A DNA stretch of 64,000 bases, from contig NZ_CP013630.1 in NCBI RefSeq assembly GCF_001664485.1, positions 2,359,001 through 2,423,000 on the forward strand, written 5' to 3'. The position numbers and the translations under genes were made by a program. Under the pieces are notes generated by a model. That model made no database searches. It was given only the letters and a program-made list of their open reading frames with translations, and had not been told where the DNA came from. The stretch is from Rhizobium sp. N324 (GTDB taxonomy: Bacteria; Pseudomonadota; Alphaproteobacteria; Rhizobiales; Rhizobiaceae). Position 1 is the stretch's first letter. Each line of letters starts with the position of its first letter. Positions 53,663 through 62,359 of the stretch are shown piece after piece.

Positions 53663-54904
53663 TCAAGCAAAGAACTTGCGCGCATATTCAAGCGCATCGG
53701 CCAGGGCATCGACCTCGGCGCGGGTATTGTACATGCCGAAGGATGCACGGCATGTGGAGGTGACGCCGAAGCGTTTCAAGAGCGGCATGGCGCAATGCGT
53801 GCCCGCCCGCACCGCAACGCCCTGCCGGTCGATCACCATAGAGACGTCGTGAGCATGGATGCCGGCAAGCTCGAAGGAAAAGATGCTGCCCTTGTCGGGC
53901 GCCGTTCCGAACACCCGCAGCGAATTGACCGACTTCAGCCGCTCGACCGCGTAAGCGGCAAGATCGGCCTCATGCCGGGCGATCGCCTCGCGGCCGACCT
54001 TCTCCATATAGTCGAGCGCATAACCGAGCCCGATCGCCTGGACGATCGGCGGCGTGCCGGCCTCGAAGCGATGCGGCGGATCGTTGTAGGTGACCGCATC
54101 CTCGGCCACCTCGAAAATCATCTCGCCGCCGCCCTGGAAGGGGCGCATCTGTGAAAGCCGCTCCTTCTTGCCGTAGAGCACGCCGATGCCGGAAGGCCCG
54201 TAAAGCTTGTGGCCGGTCATCACGTACCAGTCGCAATCGATGTCCTGCACATCCACAGGCAGATGCACCGCACCCTGGCTGCCGTCGATCAAGACCGGAA
54301 TGCCACGCTCATGCGCAATGCGGCAGACCTCCTTGACGGGAACGATCGTGCCGAGCGCATTCGACATATGGGTGATGGCGACGAGCTTGGTGCGCTCCGT
54401 CAGGCTTTTCTCGAAATCCTCGATATGGAAGGCGCCCTCGTCGTCCACCGGCACCCAGACAAGCTTGGCGCCCTGCCGCTCGCGAATGAAGTGCCAGGGC
54501 ACGATGTTGGAGTGGTGCTCCATGATCGTCAGGACGATCTCGTCACCTTCTCCGATCTCAGGCATGCCCCAGCCATAGGCGACGGTGTTGATCGCTTCCG
54601 TCGAATTCTTGGTGAAGACGATGTCGTTGACCGAAGGGGCGTTGAGGAAACGGCGAACCTTCTCGCGCGCCGCCTCATAAGCATCGGTCGCGGCATTCGA
54701 CAGATAATGCAGGCCGCGATGCACATTGGCATATTCGTGGCTATACGCATGCGAGATGGCGTCGATCACCACCTGCGGCTTCTGTGCCGAGGCGCCGTTG
54801 TCGAGATAGACCAGCGGCTTGCCGTGCACCTTCTCCCCCAGGATCGGAAAATCCCGGCGGATAGCTTCGACATCGTATGGCGTGGCCGGCACGATCTTGT
54901 CCAT
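53663..54904 (-). CDS. sufS: cysteine desulfurase, SufS type (group II)
   Basis: A 413-residue PLP enzyme that takes sulfur from cysteine for SufBCD. The PLP Lys is in DWYVMTGHKLYGPSGIGVLY and the catalytic Cys in VAVRAGTHCAMPLLKRF. The group II pattern (RAGHHCA-like RAGTHCA) and length separate it from the IscS-type desulfurase at the start of the operon. Two desulfurases per operon are also known from R. leguminosarum. It follows sufD with 12 bp spacing. Confidence 0.94.
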   Translation of the reverse strand: MDKIVPATPYDVEAIRRDFPILGEKVHGKPLVYLDNGASAQKPQVVIDAISHAYSHEYANVHRGLHYLSNAATDAYEAAREKVRRFLNAPSVNDIVFTKNSTEAINTVAYGWGMPEIGEGDEIVLTIMEHHSNIVPWHFIRERQGAKLVWVPVDDEGAFHIEDFEKSLTERTKLVAITHMSNALGTIVPVKEVCRIAHERGIPVLIDGSQGAVHLPVDVQDIDCDWYVMTGHKLYGPSGIGVLYGKKERLSQMRPFQGGGEMIFEVAEDAVTYNDPPHRFEAGTPPIVQAIGLGYALDYMEKVGREAIARHEADLAAYAVERLKSVNSLRVFGTAPDKGSIFSFELAGIHAHDVSMVIDRQGVAVRAGTHCAMPLLKRFGVTSTCRASFGMYNTRAEVDALADALEYARKFFA

Positions 54905-54916
54905 TGCTATATCCGA

Positions 54917-56191
54917 TCAGGCGTGCTTTTCGAGCCAGGCCGAAATCACGCCTTCCAGCGCCTCGACCAGGGCCTCGTCTTCCAGTTCCTCGACGATCTC
55001 GGCGACGAAAGCGTTGACGAGCATCGCCCGCGCCTTGTTCTCCGGAATGCCGCGCGCCATCAGGTAATAGAGATGGTTGGCGTCGATATCGGTCACCGTC
55101 GCGCCATGGCCGCACTGCACGTCGTCGGCGAAGATCTCGAGTTCGGGCTTGACCGAGAATTCGGCATCGTCGGACATCAGCAGCGTGTTGCAGGCCATCT
55201 TGGCGTCGGTCTTCTGCGCATCCGGCGCCACCCGGATCATGCCCTGGAAAACACCTTTGGCACGGTCGAAGACGACGTTGCGGATCACTTCGGTCGAGCC
55301 GGTGTGCGGCACGTCGTGGCCGAGCACCATCGTCACGTCGGTATGGCTTTCTGCGCCAAGCAGGTTGATGCCGCGCAGCGTCAGGTCGGCACCCTCGCCC
55401 GTTACCTTGATATGCAGCTCCTGGCGCACCAGCTTGCCGCCGGCATTGATGACGAACAGGCGAAGTTTGGCGTCAGCACCGAGATCGATGCGGATCTGGC
55501 CAAGATGCGTATCCTCGGCCCCATGCTGCTGCAGGATGATCCAGGTCAGCTCGGCGCCCTCGCCGATTGTGATGTCACTGACATGGGACACCAGCGCCGC
55601 ATCGCCGGTCACTGCACGGTGACGCTCGATGACGGTCGCCTTGACACCGGCGCCGAAGGCAACGGGAAGGCGAGTATGCGCCTGCCCGCCGGCATGAAGG
55701 AACTGAATTTCGAGCGGAGCCTCGAGCTCGGTCTCGGCGGGCACGTCGACGACATAGCCGTCGCGCACGAAGCTGCCGTTGATGCGGCCGACTGCGTCGT
55801 CACTGCCGAGCGCATCGAGCCCGTCGGCGGCCGAGCCATCGAGCAACCGTTGTGAATAGGCCGAAATGCCGAGGCCGTCGGCGACGGCCTTCTGGTTGGC
55901 ATGCCCCTGGATCACCGCCAGCGCCGTCGAGCCGGCAACCAGCGGCTCAAGCGCGTCGGAACCGGCGTCACCGATCTGTGGCGGCAGGGTGCGCAGCAGA
56001 TTTTTCAGATCGGTGTAATGCCAGGCCTCGATGCGGCGCGTCGGCAGGCCGGCCTTCTTCAGGTCGTCGAGAAGCCGGTCGCGCAGCGCTGTCACCGCGC
56101 CATTGCCCGGCAGATCGCCGATCTGCTGGTTGAAGGCCTCGATCAGCGCCGTTTCGGCCGCGGTCAGGCGGCTCGTCGTCTGCATGTTCAT
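54917..56191 (-). CDS. sufD: Fe-S cluster assembly protein SufD
   Basis: A 424-residue SufD, partner of SufB and SufC in the Fe-S scaffold. The C-terminal SufBD core has RGINLLGAESHTDVTMVLGH, HTGSTEVIRNVVFDRAKGVF (F-Q-G-x-I family), VQCGHGATVTDIDANHLYYL and the MARGIPENKARAMLVNAFVA end, with NTLLMSDDAEFSVKPELEI. The catalytic features proper are in SufB; SufD provides the second half of the interface. The ATG at 56191 (MNMQTTSRLT) is used. Confidence 0.94.
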   Translation of the reverse strand: MNMQTTSRLTAAETALIEAFNQQIGDLPGNGAVTALRDRLLDDLKKAGLPTRRIEAWHYTDLKNLLRTLPPQIGDAGSDALEPLVAGSTALAVIQGHANQKAVADGLGISAYSQRLLDGSAADGLDALGSDDAVGRINGSFVRDGYVVDVPAETELEAPLEIQFLHAGGQAHTRLPVAFGAGVKATVIERHRAVTGDAALVSHVSDITIGEGAELTWIILQQHGAEDTHLGQIRIDLGADAKLRLFVINAGGKLVRQELHIKVTGEGADLTLRGINLLGAESHTDVTMVLGHDVPHTGSTEVIRNVVFDRAKGVFQGMIRVAPDAQKTDAKMACNTLLMSDDAEFSVKPELEIFADDVQCGHGATVTDIDANHLYYLMARGIPENKARAMLVNAFVAEIVEELEDEALVEALEGVISAWLEKHA

Positions 56192-56215
56192 GGACGTCGT
56201 CCTTTCCACCCGAAC

Positions 56216-56971
56216 TCAGGCCGCCGCGCCGATGATATCGGCATAGCCGTTGGCCTCAAGCTCATGCGCCAGCGTCTTGTCGCCCGACTTGATCACCTGG
56301 CCCTTGTAGAGCACGTGGACGGTATCCGGCACGATGTAGTCGAGCAGGCGCTGATAGTGGGTGATGACCACGACGGCGCGATCCGGCGAACGCAACGCAT
56401 TGACGCCGTCGGCAACGATCTTCAGCGCGTCGATGTCGAGGCCGGAATCGGTTTCGTCGAGCACGCAGAGCTTCGGCTCCAGCAGCGCCATCTGCAGGAT
56501 TTCGGCGCGCTTCTTCTCGCCGCCGGAGAATCCGACATTGAGCGGCCGCTTCAGCATCTCGGTGTTGATCTGCAGTTTGCCGGCGGCATCCTTGACCCGG
56601 CGCATGAAGTCAGGCGTCGTCAACTCGTCCTCGCCGCGCGCCTTGCGCTGCTCGTTCATCGCCACCTTCAGGAACTGCATGGTGGCGACACCCGGAATTT
56701 CCACTGGATACTGGAAGGCGAGGAAGACGCCCTTGGCGGCGCGTTCGGCCGGATCGAGCTCGAGAATGCTCTCGCCGTTATAGAGAATGTCGCCCTCGGT
56801 GACTTCGTAGTCGCTGCGGCCGGACAGCACATAGGAGAGCGTCGACTTGCCGGAGCCGTTCGGCCCCATGATCGCGGCAACTTCGCCGGCCTTCACCGTC
56901 AGGTTCAGTCCACGGATGATCTCGGTGCCGTCTTCGGCAATGCGGGCATGAAGGTTTCTGATTTCAAGCAT
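56216..56971 (-). CDS. sufC: SufC, ABC ATPase of the Suf scaffold
   Basis: A 251-residue ATPase. Walker A is GPNGSGKSTL, the ABC signature is in NVGFSGGEKKRAEILQ, and Walker B is LCVLDETDSGLDIDAL. It binds SufB and SufD and powers cluster assembly on the scaffold. The ATG at 56971 (MLEIRNLHARI) is chosen; an in-frame ATG at 57004 adds eleven residues. It lies 24 bp from the upstream end of sufD and 80 bp after a small membrane-protein gene. Confidence 0.96.
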   Translation of the reverse strand: MLEIRNLHARIAEDGTEIIRGLNLTVKAGEVAAIMGPNGSGKSTLSYVLSGRSDYEVTEGDILYNGESILELDPAERAAKGVFLAFQYPVEIPGVATMQFLKVAMNEQRKARGEDELTTPDFMRRVKDAAGKLQINTEMLKRPLNVGFSGGEKKRAEILQMALLEPKLCVLDETDSGLDIDALKIVADGVNALRSPDRAVVVITHYQRLLDYIVPDTVHVLYKGQVIKSGDKTLAHELEANGYADIIGAAA

Positions 56972-57051
56972 CTTTGGTTCCTGCGTTTTCTCTGCGTAGC
57001 TCATCGGAGCCTCGCGTAATTTCTAAGGACATAGACCTGTTGCGCTCGGCG

Positions 57052-57285
57052 CTATCGCGCCAAAAAACGAATGACACGGAAAACCATCAGCGTTACGAAC
57101 CAAAACCATTCGAGAAACTGAACAATCTTTCCTGGTTTTTCCATGCGCTGCTGGAGAAACACGTAAGGCTGCTCCGGCGGCTTTTCTGTCTCGTATCTAA
57201 TTTCGCGGGGGCGAATTCTCGCCAATATCTCCCCGCGCATATTCGTCAGACGTTCAAGAATTCGCTTCCTGTCCGCCTCGCTCAT
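57052..57285 (-). CDS. small membrane protein within the suf operon
   Basis: A 77-residue protein. The N-terminal half is charged (MSEADRKRILERLTNMRGEI, RPREIRYETEKPPEQPYVFL) and the C-terminus is a single hydrophobic helix (IVQFLEWFWFVTLMVFRVIR). It fits exactly between sufB (stop at 57287) and sufC, and the ATG and Shine-Dalgarno are well placed. I know no name for it. Its location suggests a role at the membrane in Fe-S assembly or anchoring, but this is only inference. Confidence 0.7.
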   Translation of the reverse strand: MSEADRKRILERLTNMRGEILARIRPREIRYETEKPPEQPYVFLQQRMEKPGKIVQFLEWFWFVTLMVFRVIRFLAR

Positions 57286-57286
57286 G

Positions 57287-58756
57287 TCAGCCGACTGAGC
57301 CTTCCAGCGAGATGCTGATCAGCTTCTGCGCCTCAACGGCAAATTCCATCGGCAGTTCCTGCAGCACTTCCTTGACGAAGCCGTTGACGATCAGCGCGAT
57401 CGCCGCCTCGGTCGGGATGCCGCGCTGCAGGCAGTAGAACAACTGGTCTTCGGAGATCTTCGAGGTGGTCGCCTCGTGTTCGAACTGCGCCGTCGAGTTC
57501 TTGGCCTCGATATAAGGCACCGTATGGGCGCCGCACTTGTCGCCGATCAGAAGCGAGTCGCATTGGGTGAAATTGCGGGCGTTCGAAGCCTTGCGGTGAG
57601 CCGAAACCTGGCCGCGATAGGTATTCTGCGAAACGCCGGCGGCAATGCCCTTGGAGACGATGCGGCTCGACGTGTTCTTGCCGAGATGGATCATCTTGGT
57701 GCCGCTGTCGATCTGCTGATGGCCGTTGGATACGGCGATCGAGTAGAACTCGCCTCTGGAGTCATCGCCGCGCAGGATGCAGGACGGATACTTCCAGGTG
57801 ATGGCAGAGCCGGTCTCGACCTGCGTCCAGGAGATCTTCGAACGGTCGCCACGGCAATCGCCACGCTTGGTGACGAAGTTGTAGATGCCGCCCTTGCCTT
57901 CCTTGTCGCCCGGATACCAGTTCTGGACGGTGGAATATTTGATCTCGGCATCGTCGAGCGCCACGAGCTCGACCACGGCGGCATGCAGCTGGTTTTCATC
58001 GCGCTGGGGTGCGGTGCAGCCTTCGAGATAGGAGACGTAAGCACCCTCTTCCGCGATGATCAGCGTGCGCTCGAACTGGCCGGTGCCCTTCTCATTGATG
58101 CGGAAATAGGTGGAAAGCTCCATCGGGCAACGAACGCCGTTCGGCACGAAGACGAAGGAACCGTCGGTAAAGACCGCCGAATTCAGCGTCGCGTAATAGT
58201 TGTCCGAGGTCGGCACGACCGAGCCGAGATATTTCCGCACGAGATCGGGATATTCGCGGATCGCTTCCGAGATCGACATGAAAATCACGCCGGCCTTCTT
58301 CAGCTCAGCCTTGAAGGTGGTGACGACCGAGACACTGTCGAAAACCGCGTCGACGGCAATTTTCGGCTTCTCGACGCCGGCCAGGATCTCCTGCTCACGC
58401 AGCGGGATGCCGAGCTTTTCATAGACCTTCAACAGCTCCGGATCGACCTCGTCGAGCGACTTCGGACCCGGCGTGCTCTTCGGCGCCGCGTAATAATAGA
58501 TGTCGTTGAAATCGATCTTCGGATAGTCGACGCGCGCCCAGGTCGGCTCTTCCAGCGTCAGCCAGCGCCGATAGGCTTCCAGGCGCCATTCCAGCATCCA
58601 TTCCGGCTCTTGCTTCTTGGCCGAAATGAAGCGGATAATGTCCTCGGACAGGCCTTTCGGCGCCTTGTCCATTTCGATGACGGTCTCGAAACCGTATTTG
58701 TACTGGTCGACATCGATCAGGCGAACCTGGTCGATCGTTTCCTGCACGGCAGCCAT
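57287..58756 (-). CDS. sufB: Fe-S cluster assembly protein SufB
   Basis: A 489-residue scaffold protein. It has the family start [20 protein letters not shown] and [31 protein letters not shown], then the catalytic core [20 protein letters not shown] (conserved Cys), [20 protein letters not shown] and [20 protein letters not shown] (conserved Cys/His). It is the sulfur-accepting and cluster-building subunit. I chose the ATG at 58756; an in-frame GTG/ATG further up (58888) would cover operator-like palindromes. The N-terminal domain fits homologues. Confidence 0.96.
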   Translation of the reverse strand: MAAVQETIDQVRLIDVDQYKYGFETVIEMDKAPKGLSEDIIRFISAKKQEPEWMLEWRLEAYRRWLTLEEPTWARVDYPKIDFNDIYYYAAPKSTPGPKSLDEVDPELLKVYEKLGIPLREQEILAGVEKPKIAVDAVFDSVSVVTTFKAELKKAGVIFMSISEAIREYPDLVRKYLGSVVPTSDNYYATLNSAVFTDGSFVFVPNGVRCPMELSTYFRINEKGTGQFERTLIIAEEGAYVSYLEGCTAPQRDENQLHAAVVELVALDDAEIKYSTVQNWYPGDKEGKGGIYNFVTKRGDCRGDRSKISWTQVETGSAITWKYPSCILRGDDSRGEFYSIAVSNGHQQIDSGTKMIHLGKNTSSRIVSKGIAAGVSQNTYRGQVSAHRKASNARNFTQCDSLLIGDKCGAHTVPYIEAKNSTAQFEHEATTSKISEDQLFYCLQRGIPTEAAIALIVNGFVKEVLQELPMEFAVEAQKLISISLEGSVG

Positions 58757-58805
58757 TTCGTTCTCCAATCTCGCCGGATACAAGGTCCGGCAGCTTGTAA
58801 CGTAC

Positions 58806-58845
58806 GGGCAATTCCTTGCCCTTGAGATCGGGCAAATTCTTGCCC
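58806..58845. promoter_or_regulatory. twin palindromes upstream of sufB
   Basis: GGGCAA-TTCC-TTGCCC (58806-58821) and GGGCAA-ATTC-TTGCCC (58830-58845): two near-identical 16-bp dyads 24 bp apart, centred about 70 bp before the sufB ATG. A third similar dyad (TTGCG-TTTC-CGCAA, 58897-58910) lies next to the sufS2 stop. They may be operator sites or a processing/attenuation structure inside the operon. No known rhizobial iron-regulator box matches. Confidence 0.5.
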
Positions 58846-58923
58846 TTGATGTAAGAGGCCAAAAGGGACTTTTCAGCCCGGTTGGCAAGCAGAAATTTGC
58901 GTTTCCGCAAGTTTATGAGGCGG

Positions 58924-60090
58924 TCAGGCCGCCTCGCCCGCCGACCTGCGCCGGCAGGCGATCTTTGCAAAAGCGGCAATCGCCCGGTCGATATCCTCTT
59001 CCGTCGTCGAAAAGCCGAGCGAGATGCGCAAGCCCCCGAGCTTGGCGTCGCGGCCCATCGCCGTCAGCACATGGCTCTCGCCGAGCCGGCCGGACGAGCA
59101 GGCCGAGCCTGCCGAAAGCGCCACGCCTTCGAGATCGAAGGCGATCTGCCCGGTCTCGGCCTTCAGCCCCGGCAGGGTGAAGAAGATCGTATTGGCGACC
59201 CGCTCGCCGCCCTCGCCGTGGATCACGACATCGGTTGCCGCCTGACGCATGCCGGCTTCCAGCCGCTCGCGCAGCGCAGCGATCGCCGCATTGCGCGCCT
59301 CGAGTTCGTCGGCCGCAGCCTCAGCCGCCGCGCCGAAGCCGATCAGCGCCAGTGAATTCTGTGTCCCCGAGCGGTGACCTCGCTCCTGCCCGCCGCCCTG
59401 GATCAGCGGCCGCGGCATCAGCGCTTCGCCGCGGGCAATCAGCGCCCCGGCGCCCTTCGGCCCGCCGATCTTGTGCGAGGAAACGATCATGAAATCGGCG
59501 CCGATCTTGCCGATATCGAGCCCGATGCGGCCGGCCGCCTGAACGGCGTCGACGACGAAGAGGCCGCCATGAGCATGGACGATCTTGGCTGCCGCCTCCA
59601 CGGGCTGGACGATGCCCGTCTCATTGTTGACGAGCATAATGGCAACCATCGGCAGGCCGACGGCCTTGTCATGCGCATTAAGCAGTCCATCAAGCGCATC
59701 GATATCGACGATGCCGGATGAAGTGACCGGAAGCTCGGTCATCTTCTCCCTGGCGAAGCGGCCACCTTCGCGCACCGCCGGATGCTCGATTGCCGAAAAA
59801 TAGAGGCGGCCGAGCTGAAGCGGTGTGCGGCCCATACGGAAATCCGGCGTCAGCACCAGATTGGCGGCCTCGGTGGCGCCGCTGGTAAAGATCACATTGC
59901 CGGCGTCGGTGCCGACCAGCGCCGCCAATTTGCGCCGCGCACATTCGATTGCGGCGCGGGCGGCACGGCCTTCGCCGTGAACGGAATTCGGATTGCCGAA
60001 AATGTCGATGGCGCGCATGATCGCCTCGCGGGCTGCGGGGTGCAGCGGCGCTGTGGCATTCCAGTCGAGATAAAGGCGTGGCGGCGCCAT
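58924..60090 (-). CDS. cysteine desulfurase, IscS/NifS-like (first gene of suf operon)
   Basis: A 388-residue PLP cysteine desulfurase of group I. The start PPRLYLDWNATAPLHPAARE, the PLP Lys in IVSSHKIGGPKGAGALIARG, and the catalytic Cys in ALSAGSACSSGRLGESHVL fit NifS/IscS rather than SufS. It is the promoter-proximal gene of the suf operon and corresponds to sufS2 in R. leguminosarum. Its stop is 167 bp before the sufB ATG. The start is the ATG at 60090 (MAPPRLYL). Confidence 0.93.
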   Translation of the reverse strand: MAPPRLYLDWNATAPLHPAAREAIMRAIDIFGNPNSVHGEGRAARAAIECARRKLAALVGTDAGNVIFTSGATEAANLVLTPDFRMGRTPLQLGRLYFSAIEHPAVREGGRFAREKMTELPVTSSGIVDIDALDGLLNAHDKAVGLPMVAIMLVNNETGIVQPVEAAAKIVHAHGGLFVVDAVQAAGRIGLDIGKIGADFMIVSSHKIGGPKGAGALIARGEALMPRPLIQGGGQERGHRSGTQNSLALIGFGAAAEAAADELEARNAAIAALRERLEAGMRQAATDVVIHGEGGERVANTIFFTLPGLKAETGQIAFDLEGVALSAGSACSSGRLGESHVLTAMGRDAKLGGLRISLGFSTTEEDIDRAIAAFAKIACRRRSAGEAA

Positions 60091-60204
60091 GATCTTCAGT
60101 CCTGCGCTTGACGAGCTTGCTTCAGCACCCGCGGCTCATTTTTCTTGAAATTTCCGCCGGGCTTGCCTTATGACACATTCACGATGCGTGGATCGCCATG
60201 CAAG

Positions 60205-60221
60205 TTTCGAATTGTTCTAAA
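60205..60221 (-). promoter_or_regulatory. Irr-type ICE box
   Basis: TTTCGAA-TTG-TTCTAAA (60205-60221) matches the alphaproteobacterial iron control element TTTAGAA-N3-TTCTAAA at all but one position. It lies just downstream of the predicted -10 of the suf promoter and about 115 bp before the sufS2 start, where Irr binding would block transcription. A half site TTTTAGAA follows at 60227-60234. Confidence 0.75.
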
Positions 60222-60226
60222 CTGCG

Positions 60227-60255
60227 TTTTAGAAAAGCTGACAACACTAGTCAAG
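60227..60255 (-). promoter_or_regulatory. suf operon promoter
   Basis: On the minus strand: -35 CTTGAC (60255-60250), a 17-nt spacer and -10 CTAAAA (60232-60227). It matches the alphaproteobacterial sigma-70 consensus CTTGAC-N17-CTATAT fairly well and drives sufS2BCDS1XA. Confidence 0.65.
60239..60253 (-). promoter_or_regulatory. RirA-type iron-responsive operator (IRO box)
   Basis: TGA-CAACACTAG-TCA (60239-60253) fits the TGA-N9-TCA iron-responsive operator. It overlaps the -35 and spacer of the suf promoter, a position suited to RirA repression at high iron. The suf operon of R. leguminosarum is known to respond to RirA and Irr. Confidence 0.7.
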
Positions 60256-60306
60256 TCATGTTGTCGTCCGACGCAGCGCGAACGCGAAATAAAACCCGGA
60301 GTACCA

Positions 60307-60984
60307 ATGCCCGAAGTTATTTTCAACGGCCCAGCCGGCCGTCTTGAAGGCCGCTACCAGCCCTCCAAGGAAAAAAGCGCTCCCATCGCCCTGATTCTGC
60401 ATCCGCATCCGCAGTTCGGCGGCACGATGAACAATCAGATCGTCTACCAGCTCTTCTACATGTTCCAGAAGCGTGGGTTCACGACGCTGCGCTTCAATTT
60501 CCGGGGCATCGGCCGCAGCCAGGGCGAATTCGACCACGGCGCCGGCGAACTTTCGGATGCCGCCTCGGCGCTCGACTGGGTGCAGAGCCTGCATCCTGAT
60601 TCGAAGACCTGTTGGGTCGCCGGCTATTCCTTCGGCTCCTGGATCGGCATGCAGCTTCTGATGCGCCGGCCGGAGATCGAAGGCTTCATGTCGATCGCCC
60701 CGCAGCCGAACACTTACGATTTCTCCTTTCTGGCGCCCTGCCCCTCCTCCGGCCTGATCATCAACGGCGAGGCCGACAAGGTGGCGCCGGAAAAGGATGT
60801 CAACGGCCTTGTGGAGAAGCTGAAGACCCAGAAGGGCATTCTCATCACCCACCGCACCGTTTCCAATGCCAACCACTTCTTCAACGGCCAGGTGGAAACG
60901 CTGATGGGCGAATGCGAGGATTATCTCGACCGCCGCCTGAACGGCGAACTGGTGCCGGAACCGGCCGCCAAGCGAATTCGCTGA
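60307..60984 (+). CDS. alpha/beta hydrolase (dienelactone-hydrolase-like)
   Basis: A 225-residue serine-hydrolase-fold protein. ILHPHPQFGGTMNNQIVYQL supplies the HPxxxGG oxyanion region, FNFRGIGRSQGEF a characteristic strand, and CWVAGYSFGSWIGMQL the nucleophile elbow GYSFGS. NGEADKVAP carries the acid and NANHFFNG the His. The family includes bacterial homologues of the KANSL3/Tex30 type, of unknown substrate. The ATG at 60307 follows GGAGTACCA. It shares the divergent promoter region with suf. Confidence 0.88.
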   Translation: MPEVIFNGPAGRLEGRYQPSKEKSAPIALILHPHPQFGGTMNNQIVYQLFYMFQKRGFTTLRFNFRGIGRSQGEFDHGAGELSDAASALDWVQSLHPDSKTCWVAGYSFGSWIGMQLLMRRPEIEGFMSIAPQPNTYDFSFLAPCPSSGLIINGEADKVAPEKDVNGLVEKLKTQKGILITHRTVSNANHFFNGQVETLMGECEDYLDRRLNGELVPEPAAKRIR

Positions 60985-61066
60985 CGCCATAGCGCTCACA
61001 TCTATCTCATGCGGCGCGATCCGGGCCGCATGGGTCGATTGTCCCGAAACAGATCATCTACCGTGT

Positions 61067-61082
61067 TGCAATACATATTGCA
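61067..61082. promoter_or_regulatory. palindrome upstream of acyltransferase gene
   Basis: TGCAAT (61067-61072), ACAT, ATTGCA (61077-61082): a 6-bp perfect dyad with a 4-bp centre, 43 bp before the acyltransferase ATG. It resembles an operator for a dimeric regulator; which one is unknown. Confidence 0.45.
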
Positions 61083-61125
61083 GTGCGGTAGGTTCCTCGC
61101 GATCCTAACTAAAGCGAGGTCCGCA

Positions 61126-62301
61126 ATGACCAAGTCGTTCGGGGAAGTCCTGGATAAGTATAGGGGTATTGGTCCGGGGTTCGACTTTCTTCGAATTGGG
61201 CTCGCCTTTTCTATCGTATTGACCCATTCCTTTCTGCTGACAAGGAATGATGCATTCATCAGGGGCTCGGTATTCTGGTTCACTGAATACGCTCTTGTTC
61301 CGATGTTTTTCGCGTTGAGCGGATTTCTGATCGCCGGCAGCGCCCAGCGCCTGAGTCTGCGAAATTTCCTGATCAATCGCGGCTTGCGCATTGTCCCGGC
61401 ACTGGCCGTCGATATCGTCGTTTGCTCGCTGATCATCGGGCCGATCGTCACGATAGTCTATCACGCCGACTATTTTACCGATCCGCGATTTTTCAAATAC
61501 TTCCTGAATATCGTCGGCTGGATCCATTACGAGCTGCCTGGTGTTTTCCAGGACAATCCCAGCCAGCGTGTCAACGGCGCTCTCTGGACGGTTCCCTGGG
61601 AAATCTTCTGCTACATCATCATGTCGTTCCTGATGATCACCGCCATCGTGAAGACGCGCTACAAGCTGCTCGCCGTGACGGCCGCCTATATCGTCCTCGG
61701 GCTGATCGTGCAGAAGATGCCCTATCTGTTCCCAGGCTCGATCAAGCCGATCGCGCGCTTCCTGTTCATGAGCCGGGGCTCGCAGCTGATAACGGCGTTC
61801 ATGATGGGCATCGTCGCCTTTCAGTTCAAAGCGGTCATTCCGCATTCCCGCTGGCTATTCGCCGCCGCCTGCCTGATCTGCATCACCGCCATTCTCACCC
61901 TCGACAGCCGCGCGGTGGAGTCGGTGATCAACCGGCCGATCGTCATCACTTCCCTTGTTTATATCACCGTCTTCATCGGTCTGTCGGAAGTGCCGATCCC
62001 GTCCTTCTTCAGGAAAGGCGATTATTCCTACGGCGTCTATCTCTACCATGATCCCTTCTTGCAGATCTGGATCAGCGCGTTTCCCTCGGTGTTTCTCTTT
62101 CCGAAATATGGGGCGCTGGCGCTCTATCTCGTCGGCCTGCCCTCGGCCCTCGCCGTCGCGGTGCTGTCCTGGCACTTCATCGAGAAGCCGATCCTCGGCC
62201 TTCGCAAGAAGTTCTCGTTCATCGCCCAGGTCAGGGGCGTTGAGGACGGCAAGCAGGTTGGACGCGGATCCAATGTCCGGCCGATTGCCGCAAAGAGTTA
62301 G
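61126..62301 (+). CDS. acyltransferase-3 family membrane protein (OafA/YrhL-like)
   Basis: A 391-residue multi-pass protein of the acyltransferase-3 fold. GFDFLRIGLAFSIVLTHSFL carries the conserved F-x-R and His of the active-site helix, and YALVPMFFALSGFLIAG the second. GDYSYGVYLYHDPFLQ (G-x-x-S-Y-x-x-Y-L-x-H) and LSWHFIEKPILGLRKKF (E-K-P) close the signature. It probably O-acetylates a cell-surface polysaccharide or lipid; none is next to it. The ATG at 61126 gives the usual start. Confidence 0.9.
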   Translation: MTKSFGEVLDKYRGIGPGFDFLRIGLAFSIVLTHSFLLTRNDAFIRGSVFWFTEYALVPMFFALSGFLIAGSAQRLSLRNFLINRGLRIVPALAVDIVVCSLIIGPIVTIVYHADYFTDPRFFKYFLNIVGWIHYELPGVFQDNPSQRVNGALWTVPWEIFCYIIMSFLMITAIVKTRYKLLAVTAAYIVLGLIVQKMPYLFPGSIKPIARFLFMSRGSQLITAFMMGIVAFQFKAVIPHSRWLFAAACLICITAILTLDSRAVESVINRPIVITSLVYITVFIGLSEVPIPSFFRKGDYSYGVYLYHDPFLQIWISAFPSVFLFPKYGALALYLVGLPSALAVAVLSWHFIEKPILGLRKKFSFIAQVRGVEDGKQVGRGSNVRPIAAKS

Positions 62302-62359
62302 GGCTTTGCCAGTCGCATATCAGCGGTGAGCCGCGGTGCCTTCAAGATGTTCGTTGCGC

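Noticed and set aside
58757..58888. N-terminal extension of SufB over the twin palindromes
   Set aside because: SufB homologues start at the [10 protein letters not shown] position. A neighbouring frame gives repeated [14 protein letters not shown] peptides, but they arise from the DNA palindromes.
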